This document shows positions 47,115-56,962 of a stretch of DNA of 64,000 nucleotides, piece by piece. A program made the translations under genes and the position numbers. The DNA is from Lentinula raphanica. Lineage: Eukaryota > Basidiomycota > Agaricomycetes > Agaricales > Omphalotaceae. The stretch spans positions 62,001-126,000 of the forward strand of contig JANVFP010000026.1 of assembly GCA_027919835.1 (NCBI GenBank), in the 5' to 3' direction. The notes below the pieces were generated by a model. The model searched no databases. It worked only from the letters and a program-made list of their open reading frames with translations, and was not told the DNA's origin. Each line of letters starts with the position of its first letter. The stretch's first letter is position 1.

Positions 47115-48584
47115 CTAACCTCCTTCAGTCCTTGGGTCATACGCCAAGCAACCAACTTGCTCCAGCCACAAATTTCTGTGATGGTCTAAATTACACAACA
47201 AGCTGTTCCTCCCCATACATTTCCCCGGAGCACATCCAGCTTCTCCTGAGTTGTTTATCGCCCAAACGGGGACCGAACGTGAGCTCGCCATAGTGATTGA
47301 GGGATCCGGAACGCACATGGAAAAAATAGCCGGCTCAGTGTACCTAGGAGGAAGGCCGGGCATGGATGGCAGTAGAGGAGGAAGAGTGGATGCAGACGAG
47401 GCGTAGTCGAATATTCTAGCACGCTGAGACGAAGATAGTGTAGGAGAAAGGAAAGAGAGAATATGAAGTTGAATTTCGATAGGAAGGCGTTTAAACTCAA
47501 AGCCTGTTGTGTAAGTACGCGCCACTGATATGATGGAATCAGCATACTCGGAAGGGTGCTTGGTATCAAAGAGAACAGCACGGGAGTAGACCAAAAGATG
47601 TAACGCCTCCCGCTTAGTCTGCTTCATGAGATGAGTGTTTCGTCCGAGCACCTGCTTGAGTAATTTCTCTACGTCTTTCCATGCATCCGGGTTATAGCTC
47701 CGCGCCTCTCCGTCAGCATCGTTGTCAGTGTCCTCGCTATCCGCGCCAGATACAACACAGCGGTTCGAGTACAACTCAACTGCTGTTAGACCAAAGTTCG
47801 CCCGTTCGATACCAGTCACGATCATACGCACACCACGGAGTCCCAGGCTGTTACCGTTACATTTGAGGGTGTGTAACTTGCAGCGATCTACAGAGGTGAT
47901 ATACTGGGCGATATATGGGGCGGAACGTGGTGTCAGGCCAATAGCCGAGAGGTGTAGCTCATGAAGATACTGAGAACGTAGAGCGGGCAAAAATGTTTCG
48001 CAGAAATCGTCCGCCAAGGAACGATTGGTAGTGAGCGAGAGAAGACGAAGACGTGATTGGTTGATTGCATGAGCAAACTCTGTCACTGTGCTAGGATCAG
48101 AAGTGAATAAATTCTGTAAGATATTTCCATCAGCAATTGCACTCGTTTGTTTAGTCTTTAAGCTCACATCTTGGAGGAATAGCTCAGTGAGAGTAGTATT
48201 ATCTATAAGATACGAAGAAATCGCTGCGAGTCCTCGGTTACCGATGCTGTTCGTATTGAGACCCATCTCCGCGATCGGGAGTTGTCGGCCAACGGGGGAG
48301 CCCAGAAAAGTGAACAGATGAACACAGCCGTCGTCTGAGAGAGGATTATGGCCCAAGACCAGCTTTGTGACGGTTCTACGGGAGAGTAATAGATCGATGA
48401 TATGCTGTGCGCCTGAACATTGTATTCTTGAGTCGGATATCCACATTGAGATGATACTAAAGAGAACCGCACCTTTAACAGACCGAAGCCCACTATCTAT
48501 ACATTCTAGAGTTCTCCCAGGGAGTGATAACAGCTTTGAGGGCGAAGAATGGTATCGCGAGGATGGTCTGCTGAACGAGAACAT
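47115..48584 (-). CDS. Leucine-rich-repeat (RNI-like) protein with F-box-like C-terminal segment
   Basis: I recognise the fold but no named orthologue. From ATG 48584 (MFSFSRPSSRYHSSPSKLL) two probable in-frame introns (about 48414-48473 and 48114-48167) contain no stops. Leucine-rich ribonuclease-inhibitor-type repeats include VTKLVLGHNPLSDDGCVHLF, IAEMGLNTNSIGNRGLAAIS, LRLLSLTTNRSLADDFCETF, LHELHLSAIGLTPRSAPYIA, LHTLKCNGNSLGLRGVRMIV and LTAVELYSNRC. After an acidic linker and helices there is LPIEIQLHILSFLSP, which matches the F-box core, and a Pro/Ser-rich then Cys-containing tail (GCAPGKCMGRNSLLCNLDHHRNLW). The order LRR then F-box is the reverse of typical F-box-LRR proteins. Function is unknown; ubiquitin-ligase involvement is only a guess. 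Confidence 0.75.
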   Translation of the reverse strand: MFSFSRPSSRYHSSPSKLLSLPGRTLECIDSGLRSVKGAVLFSIISMWISDSRIQCSGAQHIIDLLLSRRTVTKLVLGHNPLSDDGCVHLFTFLGSPVGRQLPIAEMGLNTNSIGNRGLAAISSYLIDNTTLTELFLQDVSLKTKQTSAIADGNILQNLFTSDPSTVTEFAHAINQSRLRLLSLTTNRSLADDFCETFLPALRSQYLHELHLSAIGLTPRSAPYIAQYITSVDRCKLHTLKCNGNSLGLRGVRMIVTGIERANFGLTAVELYSNRCVVSGADSEDTDNDADGEARSYNPDAWKDVEKLLKQVLGRNTHLMKQTKREALHLLVYSRAVLFDTKHPSEYADSIISVARTYTTGFEFKRLPIEIQLHILSFLSPTLSSSQRARIFDYASSASTLPPLLPSMPGLPPRYTEPAIFSMCVPDPSITMASSRSVPVWAINNSGEAGCAPGKCMGRNSLLCNLDHHRNLWLEQVGCLAYDPRTEGG

Positions 48585-48750
48585 GAGCTGACGAGTTGGA
48601 GTTGTGGAACTTATTTGGATGTGTGACCATCATGATTCATGACGAGTTGAGAAAATTAGCGCGCATAATCAATTGCTACTTTACAACCACCATCTCGTTT
48701 TTTCGGGAGACCGCTTGTTCGTCTTTTTTCTTTGGGACCCTGCCCGTGGG
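48585..48750. promoter_or_regulatory. Short divergent promoter between LRR and OYE genes
   Basis: Only 166 bp separates the two start codons, so the genes likely share a bidirectional promoter. AGCGCGCATAATC near 48659 is the only GC-rich element. Confidence 0.5.
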
Positions 48751-50509
48751 ATGGTCTCCAATGAGCTGCTTTTTTGCCAACAACTGCTGCCTTGTGGCAA
48801 GGTAGTTCCGAACAGACTTGTCAAAGTAAGTTTTGTGTCCAGCGTCATACGCGTCCAGTTCATCTCAGCTCACAGGTTGCGATGTACGAACATCTTGCCT
48901 CAATTAGAGGCGGACCTCCTAATAGATATCACTACGCACTCTATTCTACTTGGTCCGAACATGATTGGGGAATGATAGTCACAGGAAATGTCATAGTCTC
49001 TCAAGACCATCTAACACTCGGTCGCGATATGGTGGTGCCCAGAGGTCTAGATGACCAGACAATCCGACCGTTCCAAAAGCTTGCTGAAAGCATACATGGA
49101 AACAAGGCAAACCGCCCTCTAGCTATCATGCAGCTCAGTCATGGAGGCCGACAATCCAGCAACTTTCTTGGAGGAAGACTTCCGTTTGTTCCCCCACTTG
49201 CACCCAGCGCGTTAAGATCTGGTCAGACTCTAGAGAACGAGGGCATCATTTCCAACATCTTCCACCTACTCCTTTTTCAGAAGCCGAAAGCAATGAGCTT
49301 GGCGGATCTTGATCATCTGGTCTCCGAGTTCGTTCGAGGTGCTGTGCTCGCTTCACAATCCGGCTTTGACGGTATACAGCTTCATGCTGCACATGGATGT
49401 AAGTCTCTTAGCCTACTTTACCGGATCGATTGAAGATTCACGAATAAACGAACAACAGATCTCCTAGCCCAATTCCTGTCTCCCAAGGTCAGTAATCAAA
49501 GAAATATCCAAACTCATTCTTAACTGATCGTGGTTAGTCTAATATTCGAACTGACGAGTATTCTCATGACTCCCTCCTTCTGTTGAATCGCATAGTGAAC
49601 GCTATCCGAAAAGCCGTTCCTGCCTCTTTTATCCTCGGTATCAAGTTTAACACCGGCGACTACAGTGGAGTCGAAGAGAGCAAAGCACAGACCACTCAGG
49701 ATGAACGCGCTATCTCTCATCTGCGTGAGATAGTGGCATGGCGGACAATTGACTTCATCGAGATCACCGGCGGTGACTACGAAAACCCTAGTATTATCTT
49801 TCTCAAACCTACTCCTTGTTACAATCATTGACTCTTTGTTCTTATAGATTTCGTGTTCAGTCCTGGCTCTACTCAAAGTTCCCGTAGTTCCCGTCAAGCA
49901 TTTTTTGCCCGTTTCTCTGCACGATTCATGAAGGAGTTGTCATCCATGTCTTCTCCCAACGACCGGCTCCCTCTTGTCCTGCTCACTGGAGGCCTTCGTA
50001 CCCCAGCTCATTTGTATAATGTCATTGCATCTAATCACGCCCATCTCCTAGGCATAGGTCGATCTTCTGTACTCTGCCCAGAGTTACCAACAACGCTCAA
50101 AAATAATCAGACAACCGAAGTTGATCTCTTTAATGATTTCACGCCCTTCAAACCTGAACCTGATCTCAGCTTGTCGTTTACAAAACGATGGCCTTGGACA
50201 TATATTTGGAGGTTCGTCCCAAGAATCAAGCTAATTGGCGCGGGCGTTGGGATTGCCTGGTATGCCTTGATAATCCGTCAGTTGGCAGAGGGGCGTATAC
50301 GACGGAATGATGAACGAGATATCAAGAAGAGTGATGAACAAAATGCTTTCGATCTTGATTATAGTGTTACAGGAATAGGTGCTGTCGTCAAGATGTGGGT
50401 ATGGGTCAACGCACCTGAGATACAGAAATCGTACATCGTTCTTCTTCTACTATCACTGTTACTGATGGTGTTGTGCTTGGCCTGGTCGGTAGATGTTTTT
50501 AGACTATGA
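48751..50509 (+). CDS. NADH:flavin oxidoreductase, old-yellow-enzyme family, with C-terminal membrane anchor
   Basis: This is an FMN-dependent ene-reductase-like enzyme that reduces activated alkenes or quinone-like compounds. ATG 48751 gives MVSNELLFCQQLLPCGKVVPNRLVK. An intron leads to VAMYEHLASIRGGPPNRYHYALYSTW, SEHDWGMIVTGNVIVS and RPLAIMQLSHGGRQSS. Then come [41 protein letters not shown] (active-site His pair region), GIKFNTGDYSG, TIDFIEITGGDYENP, LVLLTGGLRTPAHLYNVI and LLGIGRSSVLCPELP (phosphate-binding loop). Past the barrel there is an extension with two hydrophobic segments, IKLIGAGVGIAWYALII and SYIVLLLLSLLLMVLCLAWSV, stop at 50507. This suggests a membrane-tethered form, as in some basidiomycete homologues. 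All introns look canonical. Confidence 0.92.
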
Positions 50510-51439
50510 TACCCTGGTGAGTCTATAACGCTTGTACCGATGTATCTATACTCAGTTCGGGTAATTCGCGTTTGAAGAATGATCATGGCTGACCTGAAAA
50601 CTCCTGAAAACTGCGAGCGATTTTAGCTAGTCTTTACCAAGGCTACTACCACTCCGGAGTCTGAGTGGTGTTGTAACGAATCATCGATTACTATCTCGTA
50701 CCTTAATCTTCATTGGTGGGCTTTACCCAAGTTGCATCTCTCAAGTCAAGACCCATCCAACGTTCGTGCATCTTTGTTCACTCCGTACTTTCTGTTCTTT
50801 CTGTTAGCTGCGACCTTTCTATCTGTCCGGTCGCCAAGTGGTTCAATGATCTCGATATACAATTGAAGCTCGAGCTAGCATTCGGCTGGAATCTGTTTCA
50901 GTGACAAAGACTGAATCGGCTTTCTATACTATTCTCTACATAACACGCCAGTGATATCTCAAATGTCTTTCGTTTTCGTTCACTTGACGCAGTTGGTATT
51001 TCATCACGGACACCCCTGAGTCCCCCAGGTACTTAATGTGTCCAGTGGTCATAGGCTGTCTGAACCTTCTTAGACTGTTAGCTACTGTTAGCCCAATCTC
51101 AAACCACACAAATCAATCTACCTGTCGATATTCTCTGCAGCTGCCTTCCGGGCATACCGCATTTATACTATATCTATTGAGAATTGGAACGTTTAGTACA
51201 CTGGCAAGCTTCGGTGAACGGTACCGGTGTTGAGTTAAACAACCAAAGGCATTGAACAGCTCAGGAGTTTGAGCTAGTCGGTGGAAAAAATCATGTCCCA
51301 TTCGGCGCTCTTGCGAACCTGAAGTTTCAAGTTACTCGATCATATCGCAAATCAATATTTTCTGTCTTTGATAAATAGCTCAGGGCCCTGTCTCGGAGGC
51401 TCTACAACAGCTTGCACCCTCAAGCTCATCACCTTCGCG
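50510..51439. other. Intergenic, DUF3455 promoter side
   Basis: No gene was recognised. Open stretches on + near 50713-50904 and 51036-51233 are probably chance. Confidence 0.35.
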
Positions 51440-52312
51440 ATGATCTCCAACGCCGCCTTCGTGATCCTGGCTTCCCTCGTGCACAATACCTTTGCGTCTC
51501 CGGCAGCTCGTGGTGCTAATGCTCCTCTTTGCGATGTCTCCTCCGCCGTCATAGAGACCAACGGAAGCACACTGCCTGCTCCAAAATATACTCCCTCATT
51601 TGTTGGCTTGGGAGTCGGTACCCAGAACTATACTTGCACGTCCAATGGAACATATTCGTGAGTTGTCGAAGCATCTGCAAGCAGAGTCATGTCATTGATT
51701 CTTTTTTCCTGCCAGAAATGTCGGCGCCCTTGCGGAATTGTTCGATATCTCCTGCTTGTATGGCGAACCTGGTTTTGATGAGCTCACCTCTGTCACGTCT
51801 CTTCTATGGAATGCTGCTCCACCAGCTCTCACACCTGCCGAAATCATCTCGTTCGGAGAAAAATACGATTTATCCTTCGTCTTGGGCGAACACTACTTCG
51901 TGGTCAATCCCGTTACTGGCTCCGGCCTTAGTCCTAAATGGGACTTTACATCGCATGCATTCGCTGGCAATCCTAACGCGTATGTCGTTGGATCCAAGGT
52001 CGACGACGTTCCTGCCGTCACAGGATCATCCGACATCGACTGGCTCTACTTGACGAATTTGACGGGATCCCTTGCCAATGAGATATATCGTATCGAAACC
52101 AGAGGAGGTCAACCTCCTTCGTCGGTATGGACTTGTACTCACCATCACTACAACTGTGTGCTGAGATGTCATTTTATAGTGCACGCCCGGGTCGAACAAC
52201 ATTACTGTCAAATATACATCTCTGTACTGTGAGTTTGCTTTCGTGCTCGTTGTAAAACACACGTTTGATTAACGGCTACACTTCAGGGTTTACGGGCGGT
52301 GAATTCAGCTGA
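51440..52312 (+). CDS. Secreted DUF3455 protein
   Basis: This fungal family has no established activity (it is often mislabelled malate dehydrogenase in databases). From ATG 51440 the signal peptide is MISNAAFVILASLVHNTFA. The family core reads LPAPKYTPSFVGLGVGTQNYTC, an intron, NVGALAELFDISCLYGEP, LGEHYFVVNPVTGSGLSPKWDF and VGSKVDDVPAVTGSSDIDWLYL. It continues ANEIYRIETRGGQPPSS, a last intron, then CTPGSNNITVKYTSLYWFTGGEFS, stop at 52310-52312. Length is about 240 residues. Several N-glycosylation sequons (NGS, NYT, NGT, NLT, NIT) fit a secreted protein. An upstream in-frame non-ATG stretch is ignored. The last splice sites are inferred. Confidence 0.9.
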
Positions 52313-52634
52313 AGGTCGCGTCCGATGAGTTCGAGGGTTTTGGAAAAAGCACCTACATATATTATGTAGAAAAAGTTTCTCTTACTTACGTGTTTTGTAC
52401 CGACCACAGATATCAAATCGTCGAAATGTTCTCTCCGACTCAGTAAGAATGCGGAACGTTCCATAGTTTGACCTTGTTCGGAGCTGGCTGTACACAGGAT
52501 ATCGGCCACTGGACGGTCATAGAAGGCATTTGAAGGAATCACTCAATATTGATCGGTCATTGCGCCTTATCATTTTGATACTCCACCGCGATGCTGGCAG
52601 CTCGCTACACAAAGCTTTTTTCTTTCTTTCTGTC
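52313..52634. other. Intergenic, DUF3455 to MFS
   Basis: No feature was recognised. It holds the promoter of the MFSD5-like gene. Confidence 0.35.
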
Positions 52635-54329
52635 ATGGGCGAAGGTTTCTATGAAACGCAGCTCATAGTTCTAACATCTTGTTGTGCTCTTTTCCTACTT
52701 GCTGAACACATCGTCTCAAGAAGGAAGAAAGTCGTCAGAGATGCGGCCGAAACACGGTTACTAGAAGATGGAGGGTATCATCCATCTTTGCTGGGTAAAT
52801 TGACGCGACAATACCTCTTTGTGTACGCTCTGGTAATGGGTAAGCACTTCAGTCTCTTGCAAAGTCAATTCGAGTCTCTATAATCCAAACCTCGTATTTC
52901 TAGGTGCAGACTGGCTGCAAGGGCCCTATGTTTATAGCCTATACAGAGAGCAATACAAGTTTCCAGAACGACTCGTGGCCTTACTTTTCGTCACCGGATT
53001 CTCTTCCGGAGCATTGACAGCGCCTCTGGTAGGAGCTTGGGCTGATCAGTAGTCAGTATCTCAAAGTTTTACTTCCCCGAATGCGCCTAATAAACGTGTA
53101 GTGGACGCAAAAAGATATGTTTGGCTTTCTGCATCACTTATACCCTATCATGCATCTGTATCTTCGTCCCATATCTTCCTATTCTCCTGATTGGACGATC
53201 ATTTGGGGGAGTTTCGGGGTCAATCCTGTTTTCTGCATTCGAATCTTGGCTCATATCTGCCTCGAACGAGGCAGGACTTGCGGACTCTGATCTCTCTCGA
53301 ATCATGGGCCGTGCTTCATTGGTTAATGGGCTCGTGGCAACTGGCGCAGGTATCGTCAGCAACCAGCTTGTTTCTTCCACTGGCAACTTTGGGTCCCCAT
53401 TCCTGCTGAGCGGTGCGATCCTCGTTCTTTCCTGGTTTGTGATAGCTAGCTCGTGGAAGGAAAACTTCGGCTCCACAGAGGCCAATGTCCAAAATGTTGG
53501 TATCTTCCAACTGGACCGCTTGTCACAAGCTTGGAACATCGCTCGTCAAGGTGCATTTCGTTTTAATGAACTCCCTCTTGTCTCTTTTTTTCTAAATTTC
53601 CTTCCAGACAAAGTCTTATTGATTCTTGGTTTGACCCAAACCTGCTTTGAAGGATCTATGTATCTATTCGTCTTTCTTTGGGTCCCATCGCTCCAAGAGG
53701 CGTCCCGCACCTCAAATATATCACCTCTTCCTCTTGGATACATTTTCTCAGCATTCATGATCAGCATGATGCTAGGATCTTTATTGTACACTGCTATAAC
53801 CTCTCATTATCTCACCTCGTCCCCAAGATCCAATGACAATTCGCTCACGGTTCACGCCAAGCTGAGTAGTCTAGTCTGCGCCATCAGCGGTCTAGTCCTC
53901 GCCGCAAGTGTCACATCACGGAATGAACAAGTCCGTTTCTGGTGCTTTTGTGTATTCGAGGCCTGCGTAGGAATGTACTACCCCGTTCAAGGCATGCTGC
54001 GAGGGTCGTTGATCTCCAATGAGCATCGGGCGACTGTGAGATCCAATGTATCTTTTCATCTATCTGTTCTGACTCATGCATATTTCTATTTGTAGCTTTC
54101 CTCGCTATTTCGCGTTCCATTGAACATTTTCGTGGTCGTGTCACTCCTGACCGGTGTGTCGTCCGCCCGATATGCCGTGCTCTCCGCAGGTTCTGTCATG
54201 CTGGGATTCTCTGCCATTATGACGGGATTTGTTATCGTTAATCATGCTGATCACTCAAACTGTAGAAATGTAAGTCATGGTGTTACGAGGATCCTAATGA
54301 TTGGCTGATTCACTTCGATGAAGTGCTGA
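52635..54329 (+). CDS. Molybdate-anion transporter-like MFS protein (MFSD5/MOT2 type)
   Basis: This is a twelve-helix major facilitator related to algal MOT2 and animal MFSD5. ATG 52635 gives MGEGFYETQLIVLTSCCALFLLAEHIVS, then KLTRQYLFVYALVMGADWLQGPYVYSLY (the DWLQGPYVY motif is diagnostic). FVTGFSSGALTAPLVGAWADQ, GRKKICLAFCITYTLSCI, LPILLIGRSFGGVSGSILFSAFESWLISA, VATGAGIVSNQLV and FLLSGAILVLSWFVIASSW follow. Then come DKVLLILGLTQTCFEGSMYLFVFLWVPSL, LPLGYIFSAFMISMMLGSLLY, FCVFEACVGMYYPVQGMLRG, NIFVVVSLLTGV and MLGFSAIMTGFVIVNHADHSNC. The final tiny exon ends N-C at 54329. About 450 residues is normal. The molybdate substrate is inferred from the family. Confidence 0.9.
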
Positions 54330-54554
54330 AGAACGCTGTGTGTGAAGAGAGCTTTCAGATTACTATGTAGACTTCGATTCACCTCTAGATTTTCGGACGT
54401 TTCTTAATTAATCACAATCAGTACTGAATCATAATCATTCCATCGGATTATCATCAACGCGCACACTGCAACGTTGGCGTAGATATAGTAATGATAGTTA
54501 TCGTACAGATGTTGATCCATATGCTGGGCATTTCTATGTATCATGATGACCACC

Positions 54555-55134
54555 TCATGCCGTAGCCAAAGGCAGGAGGAGCAAAGGGGATCCCGCAGCG
54601 GAAATCGTCCGCTTCCTGGGAGCTCTCCAGCTCTCATCTATCTTCTTCGTGTACCTCCGCCTTTCTGGGAGCCTTCCCTGACGAACAGTGCGTCTTTGTG
54701 GCACCACAATTGGCTGGGTGGGAGACAGAGGCTGACGAGTGTCCTCTCGGGCGACAGGAGTGGCACGGTTCTTCAAATAGCGCTGGTGTTGTATGGCTTT
54801 CTTCTGTTTGTGGCTAAGAAGAATTTCGGGTGCAACGTCCTTCAAGTGATCTCGTTGTTCAGTAGAGGGATGGGAGAGAGGAGATTTGGAGAGCATGATG
54901 AGATCTTGAATCGAATACACGGGGAGTGCAGATGAATCTGCAGATGATGGTTAGAAACGGCTTCTAAATAATATGAACCTAATATAACAAACCTAGGCTA
55001 GAATCATCTACACTAGAGGGAGTAGTGGACCTATTGGAAGTGGCACCGCGACTTGTAGCCCGTTTGTGCACCGGAACGTACAAGGCTGGATGAGCGGCAA
55101 AGGCTTCGGTGTTTATGGTGGGTATCGAAGACAT
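54555..55134 (-). CDS. Small basic protein with canonical eIF4E-binding motif (putative translation regulator)
   Basis: It has two exons and about 174 residues. From ATG 55134 it reads MSSIPTINTEAFAAHPALYV and PVHKRATSRGATSNRSTTPS, then an intron (GTTTGTTATATT to CATCTGCAG), and DSSALPVYSIQDLIMLSKSPLS. The stop is at 54555 after SPLLLLPLATA. Tyr55-Ser-Ile-Gln-Asp-Leu60-Ile61 fits YxxxxL-phi, the motif by which 4E-BPs, eIF4G, Caf20 and 4E-T bind the dorsal face of eIF4E, and the flanking LSKSP is typical of 4E-T-like motifs. The rest is Arg/Lys-rich and disordered (RRRYTKKIDESWRAPRKR). No named orthologue is recognised. The translation-repressor or mRNP role is inference from the motif alone. 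Confidence 0.75.
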
Positions 55135-55813
55135 TGTTGTGATGAGAACTGGGGAGGTCGACGATATTCAGGAAAGAGCAGGTAGCTGTGGGACTGGGAT
55201 AGAATGCGAGTACTGTTTATGTACTGGTTGCGCAGGAGTCATATTACAATAGCACAATAGTGAGGACATACGTGGCCTTCGGACGCTTTGACTCTTCATG
55301 CACAGGACCATTACAGTTATCGAAAGTTCGCGAACAGTCGAGCGCTTTCCATCCTTTTCAGGAAAGCTCGGCCTTCGGTCATCTGTAATTCTCTTGTCTT
55401 CCTATTTCTTCCTTGTTGTTCCTCATTGTTCCTTATTCTTCCTTGTTTTTCCTTGTTCTTCTTCCTTATTCTTCCTTGTCAATGTTCTCGACCTAACAAA
55501 AAATATTCATGACAATTGTTATGGTCGGGACACCATCTTACATGCAAATAGACCCTGTCGATTTTACGACTGAACGACCCGCGGACTTGCGTGAATAAAA
55601 CATCCTGCATGGACCATGGACTAACCCCACTTTGGCTGACAAGCCGTCATCGACAAGATGCACGCATGAGTGGTGATGATCCATTACGAATATGAGAGCA
55701 TTATAAATGAGTATATGCAATGGGGAATGCGATAGAATAAGCAAGCATGGACCAGGGTCCTTTTGGATGGAGACAGACAGACAGGGCATCGGCACACGGA
55801 ACATCGATGGTCC
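55135..55813. other. Intergenic with pyrimidine-rich repeat
   Basis: It holds the promoter of the small basic protein gene and the 3' flank of MAM33. The only notable feature is the TTCCTTGTT repeat at 55394-55480. Confidence 0.4.
55394..55480. repeat. Pyrimidine-rich minisatellite-like tract, TTCCTTGTT/TTCCTTATTC units
   Basis: About eight imperfect 9-12-bp units of TTCCTTGTT, TTCCTCATT and TTCCTTATT type run in tandem on the + strand, nearly purine-free. Confidence 0.7.
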
Positions 55814-56962
55814 TTACGCATCAACAAAACCCTTGACACCTTCAAGCCACCTCACGTACTCCTACAGCAAGGCTCTATGAGCAATAGAAATCAAGATGAA
55901 AACAACGCAAAACTCACCCCTTGTTCCTTGAACTCAGCGAACTCTGGGATGAATAATGCAAGGGATTGATCGATTCCGCGCTCCTGCAAGAACTTGTCGA
56001 ACTCCTCTTGAAGGCCAATGTCAAGTGTGTCAAACTATACGGGAAAACATCAGTCAGCCCAGTGTTGGTCTGGAAGAGAGATGAAGCAGACTTGAGGGCC
56101 CATATAGATTCCCCTCCGTTTCCAATCAGCCTCTGCCGTCAAGTCAGAAGCTAGGCTACCTTCCTGATAATAGGTGATGTTGTCGATAACAAACTGGCCT
56201 TCTTGACACATCATGTCAACAGCCAGGGAACCAGGAGTGCTTGACTACAAACATTTTAATAAGATGAACGAAACCCAAGGATCTAGATCAACTATCATGC
56301 ACGAACCTTGGTTACAGTGAGTGAAGCGCGAATGGGGTAAGTATTCAAAACTTCCTCCTCTTGTGAACCATCCTCATCATTTTCCTCGGATGCTGCCTCA
56401 TTATCAAAGTCTTCTTGTTCGCCGCGTATATCAACAATAGAGAAAGTGAGGCGAAGGCTAGAGTTTGTGATGTTTATGAGAAGGGGAGTATTTGGTACGA
56501 AGTTAGGATGTAACATTTACTTTTCGTTGCCAAACTTTCGGGTGAGTGTTACCTCGTCGTGCAAAGGTGTGTCCTCGATCTGTCGAGAGCTGGATGAATA
56601 TTCGAAATGGGGTACGAAAATAATCCACAAACCTGCCATCTTCCCTGTGCCTTGAATCCTTGTAGAAACTCGGGTTCTTTGGGTAAGTCAACCATGGACT
56701 CTTTCTCATATTTCAGCTCTTCCTGTAGCTTATTTGACAGAGCAACATCAGCTTCAGAGGTAGAGTCAGAAAGAGGTATGCAAGTTCAGGTATCACGTCA
56801 CTCGCCCGTTCCCTGACCAAAAGACCTAGCAGACACAGAGAACGCCCTTGGAGACATCAACCCAGAGACTGAACGAGCGCGAACGCCAGCGGAAGTTGAG
56901 CGAAGCACGGCTGCGCGCGATGACGCGGTCGTGAGTTGACGAAGAGCACGGATAGCAGACAT
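55814..56962 (-). CDS. MAM33: Mitochondrial matrix acidic protein MAM33 (p32/gC1qR family)
   Basis: This is a trimeric acidic matrix protein needed for mitochondrial translation and respiratory growth. ATG 56962 opens a clear presequence, MSAIRALRQLTTASSRAAVL, followed by RSTSAGVRARSVSG and AFSVSARSFGQGT. The mature part follows an intron: DVALSNKLQEELKYEKESM, then PKEPEFLQGFKAQGRW and DEVTLTRKFGNEKLRLTFSI. An acidic loop (EDFDNEAASEENDEDGSQEEE), YPIRASLTVTKS, LAVDMMCQEGQFVIDNITYY, FDTLDIGLQEEFDKFLQERG and FIPEFAEFKEQ complete it. A last intron leads to EYVRWLEGVKGFVDA, stop at 55814. Domain order and length (about 275 aa) match the family. Confidence 0.93.
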
